From the NCBI RefSeq assembly GCF_040676615.1, contig NZ_JBFAPI010000008.1, positions 124,001 through 188,000 on the forward strand: a stretch of 64,000 bases of DNA, read 5' to 3'. This DNA comes from Asanoa sp040676615. Lineage in GTDB: Bacteria > Actinomycetota > Actinomycetes > Mycobacteriales > Micromonosporaceae. Positions 8,294 through 15,789 of the stretch are shown here, one piece after another. Both the position numbers and the translations under genes were made by a program. The notes beneath the pieces are model-generated. The model was not told the DNA's origin. It was given only the letters and a program-made list of their open reading frames with translations, and did no database searches. Position 1 is the first letter of the stretch, and every line of letters starts with the position of its first letter.

Positions 8294-11200
8294 CACTGGT
8301 CACCGACCCTGGTCCAGCCGGGCGCGTCGGCGTCGAGCACCGCGACCAGCTTCTCGGAACCGTCTGCGCGGATCAGCCAGAGCTGAGCGCCGTGCGGCAG
8401 CCGGGCACTGTCCACCTTGAACTCCGCGATGACCTCACTGCCCTCGCCGGGCGCGAAACCGTTGCCACGGAAGGGCGCGCGCTCGATGACCCAGCCCTCC
8501 ATCGCGCGCATCGCCGTCTCGTTCGGGCCGCCGTAAGGGATCCGGTAGAGGCTCGGCCGGTAGGCCGGCCACCGCAGCACGTAGACCTCGTCGGCAGCGG
8601 CGGCGAACGGGCTGTTGGCGTAGCCCAGGCCGAGCGCGGTGAACAACTGCGCCGGACTGCTCAGATGGGCGACCTCGGCGACCCGGTGGACGAAGCCGGA
8701 CACCCGGTCATACCCGCGCTCGAGGTAGTAGTCGACCTGGCTCGGCGCGATCGTCTTCTGCATCATCGTCGGCCCGGCGGCGTCGACAGTGGCCGGTGCG
8801 GGAGCCGGCTTGGGCGCCTCCTGCTTGGGCGCGGCCGCGACCGGTGGTTCGTCGTCGCCAGCGTCGAGCCCGACCTCGGCCGCCCAACTCGCGAGCGCCA
8901 CGATCTGGGCCCCGGGTAGCTTCGCGCCCACCGGCGTGCCCGGGTTGACGGCGAACGACCAGTCTTCCTGCGGCCAGCTGTTGATCAGCCGAACGAACTT
9001 GACGGTGACCGTCTCCTGGCTCGCGTCGAGGTGCTCGGCCATCCGCTCCGGCGAGGTGAACACCACGACGTAGGGCTGGTCGTCGATCATCTCGGTGCGC
9101 CAGACGAACCCGTCACCACCCGGCTTGGCGCCGGCGGTCGAGTCGCTCGACACGGGCAGCAGAACCCGAGCCAGCAGCAGCGTGGACAGGAAGGTGTCGG
9201 TGCTGCCGTCACCGGCGGCGGTGAGCAAGCTTTCCTCGACGTCGTTGGCGGGCCGGAAGTCGGCGGGCACCTCGGCCGTGAAGAGGCTCGTGTCGGCGGG
9301 TTGCTGTGCTTGCGCCGGCGCGGCCTGGTCCAACCAGGACGGTGTCGTCGCCCAGGCCTGCGACGTCGAGGGGCCATCCGTCGGCGCGAACGGGGTGACC
9401 GGCGTGCTGCCCGACCAGCCCGCGTGCGGGTCGCCGCGTCGTTCGGTCGGCTCGGCTGCCGGAGTGCGGTCGCGCCATAGGCGGGCCGCGTCTGCTTGCG
9501 CCGCGTCTGGTTGCGCCGCCTCCGGCGGGCCACTGGGCGCGGCGCCGCCGCCGTCGCGATCCAGCCAGAGGTCGGCGAAGCTGGGCTCGGCCTGCGTGTC
9601 GCCGGCAGCCGGTGTCGTGCGACCCGGCCAGAGGTCGGTCGCGGAAGACCGCGGCTCGGTCTGCTGGTCGGCCGAGCGATCCCGCCACATCTCCGCCTCG
9701 GGCGCGGTGCCCGCGGACGGTCTGCCGCCATCGGCCACGTCCGCGTCCGGCCGCTGCTGGCCCACGCCGGCCTCAGGCCGGTCGGACGCCGTCCCTGGCG
9801 AGTCGCTGCCGCCCGGCTTGGCGCCGGCCGCTTGCTCCGCCTCAGCGGGAGCCTGCGTCTGCGATGGCGCGCTGGCCGCCCACAGGTCTGCCGCTGCGTG
9901 CGTCTCCGCCTGCGACTTGGCGTGCCCCGCGGCTGGCTTCCCACCGGCCGCCGGCTGACCGCCCGACCACAGATCGGCCAGGGCCCCGGCTGCCGCCGAC
10001 GGCTGCTCGGCATCGGGCGCGCTGCTGTCCGTCCACAGTCCTGCTTGCGGCGTCCCCGTGGCCTGCGGCTCTTCGGACGCCGACGCGGCCCCGGGCCACG
10101 GATCCGCACTGCTCGACGACCCGTCGGCACGGCCGTCCGAGGGCGGCCTGCTATCCGACCACAAGTCGGCCGCAGACCCGCCTGCCGAACCCCGCTCGGC
10201 ACCAGCCGGCGCGTCCGGGGACGATCCGCCGGCCCGCCACCCATCCGCGGCGGTCCCGCCGGCCGGCGTTTGGTCGGCACCCGCCGACGCGTCTTGCGAG
10301 GACCCGCCGCCCGACCACAGGTCCGCCGGGACGTTCGAGGCCGCCTGCCGCTGGTCTGCGCCAGCCGACGACCCGCTATCCGACCACAGGTCCGTTGGGG
10401 CGTTCTCGGCCAGCCGCCGCTTTTCCGCGCCAGCCGACGATCCGCTGTCCGACCACAGGTCCGCCGCAGCGTTCGTGGGGGTTTGCTGCCGGTCCACGCC
10501 CGCCGGCGCGCCGGAGGACGACCCGCTGTTGGCCCACAAGTCCGCCTCGGCCCCGCCGGCCGGCGACCGCTCAGCGCCCCCCGAGGCGTCCGATGGCGGC
10601 GTGCTCTGCGACCACAGGTCCGTGGCGGCGCCCGAAGCCACCGGCGGCTGGTCGGTGCCTGCCGGCGCGCCGCTGTCGGCCCCCGCGTTCGCTGTGGTAG
10701 CGCCGGACGCGCCACCACCATCCGATGGCTTGCTGTCGGACCACACATCCGCTGCGGCAGCGGATGATGCCGACGGGCGGTCGCCGTCAGCCGGCGGTTT
10801 GCTGTCCGACCACAAATCCGTTGCCGCAGCGGACTGGCGGTCGACGTCAGCCGCCGGCTTGCTGTCCGACCACAAATCAATTGCCGATGCGGCCTCGCGG
10901 TCGACGTTGGCCGACGGGTTGCCGTCGGACCACAGCTGCGCCGCGGCGTCGGGCGCCGCTGACGGGCTCTCGCTCCGGCCCGCCACGTCGGCCGACGAAT
11001 TGCCGTCTGGGCGGGGTTGCGCCGCCGGACCGGTTTGCGGCTCTGCCGGCACACCGGACGATGGACCGCCTTCGGGCCGGCGCTGAGCGCCGGCCGATTC
11101 GGGCGAGGATGTGGTGTGCGGCCGCGGCTGTGCGGCCGCCGAGCCCGACTGCGGCGGTTCGGCGCGCGCGGGAAGCTCGGGCCTCGCAGGCGGCTTACTG

Positions 11201-13098
11201 TCTGCCCACAACTGCGGCGCCGCAGGGTGAGGCTCCCGAGTCGGCACGGCCGTGGAGCCCTCCGGAGCCGCGGCCGATCCGCGGTTGGACCACACCCTGG
11301 CCAAGGTGGACTGACTGCGTCCGGGCTTGCCGGCGGGTGAGTGGTCGCTCCATGCCGGCCCGGGTGGCTGCTGGCCAGGTGCGTCGCCGGGGCGGTCATC
11401 CGCGCGTGGCGGACCGCCCTCGGATGCTCTCGTCGGGCCCGTGACCGGGTGATCGGGCCAGAGTTGTGGGACGGTCGCGGAGCCGGCGCCGCTGGACGGT
11501 GGCCCGCCCGGTTTGCGCACCGGCAACGGTGCGGGCTGCTCGGGGCGGGCTTGCGGCGCGCGCGTAGCCGGAATGTCTGGTCCCGCCTGGCTTGCCGGCC
11601 ACGGCTGCGAGGGCGCGGCGCCGGCCGGCCACGACTGGGCCGGGCGCGCCGGTGGTGTGCTGTCGGACCATCCGGGTGTGACGCTCGGGTCGCGGCCCGG
11701 CGTCGGCCAGGACGGGGTCGGTGAGCCGTTGGGCGTACCGGCGGGTGGTCTGGTTTCGGTTGGCACGCTGGCGTTGGCCGGCGACCAGGTGGTCGGGCGC
11801 GGGTCGTCGCGGGCCGCGGGCTGGCCGGACCAAGCCGGTGCGGCCGGGCGCCGGGGCGGCTCCGCGTCGGCGTCGGAGCCGCCGAAGAACCCGCCGCCCG
11901 AGGTGGGTCTGGCCGGCGGTTGCGGAACGGGGGGCGGTGCGCTGAACCGGGGCGGGCTCAATCGCGCCGGGTCGTCGCGGAATGGCGACCGCGGCCGCAT
12001 CGGCGGCGTGGGCTGGTCGCTGACCTCGCGCGGTGGTTCGACCGGCTGGCGGCGCGGCGGCTGGCGGCCCTGCACGACGGGTGGCGGCCAGGCTGACGCG
12101 TCGCCGTTGGCCGCTGGTTGGCGCTCGTGGCCGTTGCCCGTTGGCGGCGACAGGTAGGGCGTCGCGTCGGTGACCTGCGGCGGCGGGACCGGCCGATGGG
12201 CGGCCGCGTCGGTGACCTGCGGCGGCGGCGCCGGCCGATAGGGCGTGGCCTCGGTGACCTGCGGCGGAGGGACCGGCCGATAGGGAGCCGCGTCGGTGAC
12301 CTGCGGCGGCGGGACCGGCCGATAGGCGGCCGCGTCGGTGACCTGCGGCGGCGGCACCGGCCGGTAGGGCGTGGCGTCCGTGACCTGCGGGGGCGGGACC
12401 GGCCGGTAGGGCGGCGGGGCGGCGGGCGACGAGGGGGTCGGGTCGGCCGGGGCGACCCCGGCGCGGCGGCGGATCGAAGCGAGCGGCGAGTCGTAGCCGG
12501 GCGGCCTGGACGGGCGATTGCGTTGCGGCGGCTCGATGCTGTCGGGCTCGAGGACCGGCCCGACCGCTGCGGCGGCGCGGTCGACGAACGGCGGCTCGAC
12601 GATCTCGCCCTGGACGACCTGCCCGGGGACGGTGGCCCTGGCCCGGGCGCGTGCGGCGGACTCGGCCCGGTCGAGGCGGGCGCGGGCGCCCATCGTGCGG
12701 CCGGGAAGGCGGACGTCACCACGGGCGAGCTGGGACACGAACCAGGCCGGCAGGTAGCCCTCGATGGGCAGGCCGGGGTTGACCGCCAGCCACCACTCGA
12801 GGTTGGGCCAGCTCGCGGCGAGGTCGTGGTAGGGCATGCGGCGGGCGGACCCGGCGTTGTCGGCCAGGCAGATGCGCAGAGCGTCACCGGACGTGAAGGC
12901 CAGCACGTGGGTGCGGCCGTTGGTGGTCCAGGTGCCCCAGCCGACCGGGGCGCGACCGGCGAGCGCCTCCGACGACACCGGCAACAGCAGCTCGGAGCGG
13001 GCCAGGATGCGGAAGTAGAGTTCCTGGTCGCCGGAGCGGAGCGCGTCTCGCATCGCGGCCTCGACCTCGGTGGCCGGTTCCCAGTCGGTCACGGCCAC
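8293..13098 (-). CDS. giant protein: SseB-like domain, repeat-rich linker, second SseB-like domain
   Basis: The product is 1601 residues. Residues 1-140 form an SseB N-terminal-like domain (LLLPVSSEALAG, HVLAFTSGDALRICL, LEWWLAVNPGLPIEGYLP). Residues about 1275-1420 repeat that fold (VLLPVSSDSTAG, YVVVFTSPERMAEHL, WSFAVNPGTPVGAKLP), followed by a further globular C-terminal domain of about 170 residues. Between them is a roughly 1100-residue disordered linker rich in Pro, Ala, Ser and Asp. It holds six 14-residue PPPQVT units and more than 20 degenerate units around an LW(S/A)DS core. There is no signal peptide or transmembrane segment. The start is the ATG/GTG region at 13098 with AGGAAGGGGG just upstream. 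It lies on the same strand as eccB and the WXG100 genes, so a type VII secretion role is inferred. SseB-like proteins are common near actinobacterial ESX genes, but this architecture is unfamiliar to me. Confidence 0.85.
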   Translation of the reverse strand: MAVTDWEPATEVEAAMRDALRSGDQELYFRILARSELLLPVSSEALAGRAPVGWGTWTTNGRTHVLAFTSGDALRICLADNAGSARRMPYHDLAASWPNLEWWLAVNPGLPIEGYLPAWFVSQLARGDVRLPGRTMGARARLDRAESAARARARATVPGQVVQGEIVEPPFVDRAAAAVGPVLEPDSIEPPQRNRPSRPPGYDSPLASIRRRAGVAPADPTPSSPAAPPPYRPVPPPQVTDATPYRPVPPPQVTDAAAYRPVPPPQVTDAAPYRPVPPPQVTEATPYRPAPPPQVTDAAAHRPVPPPQVTDATPYLSPPTGNGHERQPAANGDASAWPPPVVQGRQPPRRQPVEPPREVSDQPTPPMRPRSPFRDDPARLSPPRFSAPPPVPQPPARPTSGGGFFGGSDADAEPPRRPAAPAWSGQPAARDDPRPTTWSPANASVPTETRPPAGTPNGSPTPSWPTPGRDPSVTPGWSDSTPPARPAQSWPAGAAPSQPWPASQAGPDIPATRAPQARPEQPAPLPVRKPGGPPSSGAGSATVPQLWPDHPVTGPTRASEGGPPRADDRPGDAPGQQPPGPAWSDHSPAGKPGRSQSTLARVWSNRGSAAAPEGSTAVPTREPHPAAPQLWADSKPPARPELPARAEPPQSGSAAAQPRPHTTSSPESAGAQRRPEGGPSSGVPAEPQTGPAAQPRPDGNSSADVAGRSESPSAAPDAAAQLWSDGNPSANVDREAASAIDLWSDSKPAADVDRQSAAATDLWSDSKPPADGDRPSASSAAAADVWSDSKPSDGGGASGATTANAGADSGAPAGTDQPPVASGAATDLWSQSTPPSDASGGAERSPAGGAEADLWANSGSSSGAPAGVDRQQTPTNAAADLWSDSGSSAGAEKRRLAENAPTDLWSDSGSSAGADQRQAASNVPADLWSGGGSSQDASAGADQTPAGGTAADGWRAGGSSPDAPAGAERGSAGGSAADLWSDSRPPSDGRADGSSSSADPWPGAASASEEPQATGTPQAGLWTDSSAPDAEQPSAAAGALADLWSGGQPAAGGKPAAGHAKSQAETHAAADLWAASAPSQTQAPAEAEQAAGAKPGGSDSPGTASDRPEAGVGQQRPDADVADGGRPSAGTAPEAEMWRDRSADQQTEPRSSATDLWPGRTTPAAGDTQAEPSFADLWLDRDGGGAAPSGPPEAAQPDAAQADAARLWRDRTPAAEPTERRGDPHAGWSGSTPVTPFAPTDGPSTSQAWATTPSWLDQAAPAQAQQPADTSLFTAEVPADFRPANDVEESLLTAAGDGSTDTFLSTLLLARVLLPVSSDSTAGAKPGGDGFVWRTEMIDDQPYVVVFTSPERMAEHLDASQETVTVKFVRLINSWPQEDWSFAVNPGTPVGAKLPGAQIVALASWAAEVGLDAGDDEPPVAAAPKQEAPKPAPAPATVDAAGPTMMQKTIAPSQVDYYLERGYDRVSGFVHRVAEVAHLSSPAQLFTALGLGYANSPFAAAADEVYVLRWPAYRPSLYRIPYGGPNETAMRAMEGWVIERAPFRGNGFAPGEGSEVIAEFKVDSARLPHGAQLWLIRADGSEKLVAVLDADAPGWTRVGDQ
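9470..11470 (-). repeat. degenerate LWSDS repeat array in the double-SseB protein
   Basis: About 22 copies of a Trp-centred core, most often DLWSDS (also QLWPDH, DVWSDS, DLWSGG, DLWANS, GLWTDS, EMWRDR, DLWLDR). They are separated by 20-45 residues of Ala/Ser/Pro/Gly/Asp-rich sequence. Trp is otherwise rare in this linker, so regular retention of LW argues for selection. The best-conserved copies lie at about 10290-10900. In the DNA they appear as GTCCGACCACA(G/A)(G/A)TC on the plus strand. Confidence 0.85.
12157..12408 (-). repeat. 42-bp tandem repeat, six copies (YRPVPPPQVTDATP)
   Basis: Six contiguous in-frame 42-bp units encode a 14-residue unit, consensus YRPVPPPQVTDA(T/A)(P/A). One copy has E for D, one has A for V and one has H for Y. 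DNA units are highly similar, so the array probably arose recently by slippage or unequal exchange and may vary in copy number between strains. The encoded Pro-rich segment is expected to be extended. Confidence 0.9.
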
Positions 13099-13615
13099 CC
13101 CCTTCCTGGACAGGCCAGACGCATCGCGTACAACCTACAAGCTGTCGGCTAGATCACGATGTAGGGACGTCACGGGCGGTCTCGCCCGGCCCACCGTCGA
13201 TGCCGGCCGGAGCCGGAACCGCGGGTAGACCCGAAAGGTGCTCGATGACTGTCGGTCACGCACCGCGTCCCTTCGCGACCGTAGCCGCCGCCACCTTCTC
13301 CCTGCCAATCGTCATCTTGCCAGTTGCCTATGTTTCCGTCACGGTCCCGCCGACCCGCACGGGCACGCTCAAAACCGCGGCCGATCACGCGGATCCCGTA
13401 ACCATGGTGCCGCTCCCCAGGCCGGCCACTCGCCGACCTGGCAATCGGCACCGGCGTGACGGTAGCGGTAGTCGCCGCGGCCGTGGCCCCGGATCACCCG
13501 CAACGCCGCTCCCGGGTGACAAGCGGCACGGACTTTCTGGACACGAGGGACGACGCCCGTCACCGCACGGCCCGCGCTGCCGGGCCGATCGGCCAACCGC
13601 GTCCGTGTCGGCCGG
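13099..13615. other. 517-bp gap in the type VII locus with no convincing gene
   Basis: The leftward part carries the leader of the double-SseB gene (AGGAAGGGGG at its start) and an inverted repeat CCTACA (13134-13139) / TGTAGG (13160-13165). A plus-strand frame from ATG 13245 begins plausibly, with AAAGG upstream and a hydrophobic stretch (FATVAAATFSLPIVILPVAY). It then becomes Arg/Pro/Gly-rich nonsense and runs through the end of the WXG100 gene on the other strand. It could be the remnant of a small membrane-protein gene. No better frame is seen on either strand. Confidence 0.5.
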
Positions 13616-13909
13616 CTATTGGAAGAGGTTGACGTTTCTCTTCTCCGTGCTCAGGTAGTCGGCGGCAGAGTCGTCGAGGGCCAGTTTGATGTCGCGCAGC
13701 ATGGCCTGGAGGTCGGCCGAGGCCGCGCGCCAGCGGGACTGGCGTTGGTCGTAGGCCTGCCGGGCGTCGCCGTCCCAGGTGGCGATGAGCGGTGCGGCGT
13801 CGCGCTCGAGTTGGGCCAGTTGGCTGTCGAGGGTGTTGAGGGCCTTCTGGATGTCGGCGCTGGCCTGTTGCAGGGCCGGAAAATTGACGACCAGGATGTC
13901 GTCGTTCAT
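13616..13909 (-). CDS. WXG100 (ESAT-6-like) protein
   Basis: The product is 97 residues and all helical, with the turn motif WDG (ATWDGDARQAYDQRQSRW) in the middle, exactly the length and layout of WXG100 substrates of type VII secretion. The C-terminal end carries DYLSTEKRN; YxxxD/E (YLSTE) is the known export signal of these proteins. It lies 12 bases downstream of a second WXG100 gene and both are downstream of eccB on the same strand, so they probably form a helical heterodimer that is secreted. Confidence 0.92.
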   Translation of the reverse strand: MNDDILVVNFPALQQASADIQKALNTLDSQLAQLERDAAPLIATWDGDARQAYDQRQSRWRAASADLQAMLRDIKLALDDSAADYLSTEKRNVNLFQ

Positions 13910-13921
13910 CGGGTAGCTCCT

Positions 13922-14239
13922 TTACAACGGCAGCTGGATGCCGCGGTTGGTGGTGGCGATCCGGCTGGCGGCGTCGCTGTCGGAAGCCTCGTATTGCCGG
14001 CCGGCGGTGCGGATCGCGCCGGCCGTCTCGCGCAGGGCGCGTTGCATCGCCGCCTGGTCTTGTGACCACTGCCGCTTGACCTGCTCGAACGAGCGGCCGC
14101 CGGCGCCGCGCCACGCCGTCTGCAGGACGGCGAGCTCGGCCATGAGGCTGGTCAGCATGCTCTGCAGAGACTCGTCGACCTGCTCGAACCTGGCGGCGGT
14201 CTGCCGCATCACCGCCGCTTGTGCCTGCGTCTGGGCCAC
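13922..14239 (-). CDS. WXG100 (CFP-10-like) partner protein
   Basis: The product is 105 residues from a GTG near 14239, with AGGTGA about 8 bases upstream. The frame is open further upstream to 14338, but that extension has four Cys or His-rich residues unlike the family. The WRG turn (LQTAWRGAGGRSFEQVKRQW) lies between two long amphipathic helices. The tail ends SRIATTNRGIQLPL with no clear YxxxD/E, fitting the partner whose mate carries the signal. Its pair is the gene 12 bases downstream. The start is uncertain by a base or a few codons. Confidence 0.88.
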   Translation of the reverse strand: MAQTQAQAAVMRQTAARFEQVDESLQSMLTSLMAELAVLQTAWRGAGGRSFEQVKRQWSQDQAAMQRALRETAGAIRTAGRQYEASDSDAASRIATTNRGIQLPL

Positions 14240-14342
14240 TCGGACGTCACCTCGCTTCGTGTCGAAGTTGGCGAATGTCTCGCACGCCGGGCATGACGCT
14301 AAACCCTCGTGACACACGTTCGGTAGCCCCGGAAACACTCGC

Positions 14343-14369
14343 TGTGGACAAATTTCTGCCTGTGGATAG
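14343..14369 (-). promoter_or_regulatory. pair of DnaA-box-like sites
   Basis: On the minus strand TTGTCCACA (14351-14343) matches the DnaA box preferred in high-GC actinomycetes, and CTATCCACA (14369-14361) differs by one base. They lie in the 130-bp gap between eccB and the WXG100 genes, with centres 18 bases apart. No dnaA, dnaN or AT-rich unwinding element is present, so this is not an origin. Confidence 0.35.
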
Positions 14370-14371
14370 CG

Positions 14372-15712
14372 TCAAACAGGGGCTTGCGCCCGGGCAGGAT
14401 CGAGTGGTGCACCCGAACCCACCAACGCCACGACCGCCGCTGGCAACCGCACCGGCCGCACCTGTCCATATCCCAGCATCGCCAGCGTGTCAGCGCCGAC
14501 GACGGCATGCCGCCGGCCCAGGTCCGTGACGACGCTGACCGTGCCGCCGCTCGCGCCAGGCGCCACGACCGCCTCCACCAACGCCGCCCGGCCCGGCGGC
14601 ACCGCCACGTAGTCGGCACCGCCGTCCCGCGTTCTCGCGGCATCCGCGACATCGGGCAGGTCGGCGTCGACCACGAGGTCGGCTACGCCGCGGTCGTCGC
14701 GCACCACCGCACACAGCGCGCCCGTGAAGGCTCCGACCAGCGAGGGAGTCACCGTGGGCACCAGACCTGCCGGCACCAGATCCGGCGCCTTGTCGATGGC
14801 GGCGAACCGGCCCTGGGTCAACTCCGTCGGCTCGTCCTGCCGGTTGGCCGTCAACAGCAGGTCCGCCTGCACCTGGGTGATGCCGGCGAGGCCGGCACGC
14901 ACCGCCACCGCATACTGCCGCTCACCGCCCTGACTGGTCACCACGAACACCTCACCGATGCGCGCCGACGGCACACCGACCGACCGGTCACCGACGTCGG
15001 CGATCCGCGGCACGGCCAGGTCGGCGCCCTCCGGCAGCGCGTCGAGCAACGCCGGGGCGACGGCGATCGGTCGTGCCGTCGTCCAGCCGAGCGCGGTCAG
15101 CGAGAGGCGGGGGTCGCGTACCCGATAGCGGTGGTTCTGCCAGACCAGATGCACGGAGCCGTCCGGATGTCGAGCCAGCACCGCCCGCTCACCGAGTCGC
15201 ACGCCACCTGTGCTTGTCGCGCCAACGAGCACCACCGACGCAGGCCCCGGCGACACACACACCGTCCAGGGTGGACCGAGCAGGCGACCGGCGGCGGGCA
15301 GGGAGTCGGGTGCGTCGGCGATGCCCAGCGTGCTGCCGCGCGGCACCCCCTCGATCGAGCGGCGCGACACCAGCACGGTCTTCGGCTGCGGCGACCCCAC
15401 CGCGAGCAACGCCGACGAATAGTTGACGACCAGGTGCAGCTTGCCGTCGCGGTAGACATACCGCGCGCCCGACTCACGCTCGACGATCACGGCGGAGGTG
15501 TCGCGCCAGGCGGTGCCGCCACCATCGACGAGCGCGCCATAAACGACGAATCCGCCCCAGACGATCGCCGCCACCAAAACGCCGGCCAACGCCGCGCCGG
15601 CCCCGCGCCGAAATGGCGGCTGGGCCGGGTCGGTCTCGCGCATGACCAGGGCAGATACGACCCGCTGCACCTGAAACTGGTAGGAGTGCAGCTGATCCTG
15701 CCGCGACGGCAT
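14372..15712 (-). CDS. eccB: type VII secretion protein EccB
   Basis: The product is 446 residues. It opens with MPSRQDQLHSYQFQVQRVVSALVMRETDP, the diagnostic cytosolic start of EccB, followed by a single membrane helix at about residues 38-60 (GAALAGVLVAAIVWGGFVVYG). The rest is extracytoplasmic, with the repeated beta-rich R-domains and Cys in TVCVSPG and ALCAVV, which in EccB form a disulfide. EccB is part of the type VII core membrane complex with EccC, EccD and EccE. It heads the leftward group eccB, WXG100, WXG100. SD GGGAG precedes the ATG. Length is slightly short of the usual 470-500 but complete at both ends. Confidence 0.95.
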   Translation of the reverse strand: MPSRQDQLHSYQFQVQRVVSALVMRETDPAQPPFRRGAGAALAGVLVAAIVWGGFVVYGALVDGGGTAWRDTSAVIVERESGARYVYRDGKLHLVVNYSSALLAVGSPQPKTVLVSRRSIEGVPRGSTLGIADAPDSLPAAGRLLGPPWTVCVSPGPASVVLVGATSTGGVRLGERAVLARHPDGSVHLVWQNHRYRVRDPRLSLTALGWTTARPIAVAPALLDALPEGADLAVPRIADVGDRSVGVPSARIGEVFVVTSQGGERQYAVAVRAGLAGITQVQADLLLTANRQDEPTELTQGRFAAIDKAPDLVPAGLVPTVTPSLVGAFTGALCAVVRDDRGVADLVVDADLPDVADAARTRDGGADYVAVPPGRAALVEAVVAPGASGGTVSVVTDLGRRHAVVGADTLAMLGYGQVRPVRLPAAVVALVGSGAPLDPARAQAPV

Positions 15713-15789
15713 CGGGGCTCCCTCATGGGCGGTGACGGTTCTAGGATGCGGCGAGTAACCGCGCCGAATACGGAGGGGAGGCTATCGCG
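15713..15789. promoter_or_regulatory. shared divergent eccB/eccE promoter region
   Basis: The 77-bp intergenic region contains CTAGGAT, usable as -10 TAGGAT (15742-15747) toward eccE, and TAGAAC on the opposite strand overlapping it. Both genes have clear SD sequences (GGAGGGGAGG for eccE, GGGAG for eccB). No -35 is clear. Confidence 0.4.

Noticed and set aside
9087..11399. 770-residue minus-strand frame, Arg/Pro/Thr-rich, inside the double-SseB gene
   Set aside because: It is an out-of-frame reading of the repeat linker at very high GC. It lacks any family sequence, and the 1601-residue frame has recognisable domains at both ends.
12157..12408. CRISPR array
   Set aside because: Units are contiguous with no spacers and are in frame within a coding gene.
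13245..13658. Small plus-strand ORF with a hydrophobic segment
   Set aside because: The C-terminal two-thirds is Arg/Pro/Gly-rich without structure and runs through a WXG100 gene; not supported as a real protein, only noted as a possible remnant.
14343..14369. Replication origin
   Set aside because: Two DnaA-like boxes only, no dnaA/dnaN/gyr context and no AT-rich element.
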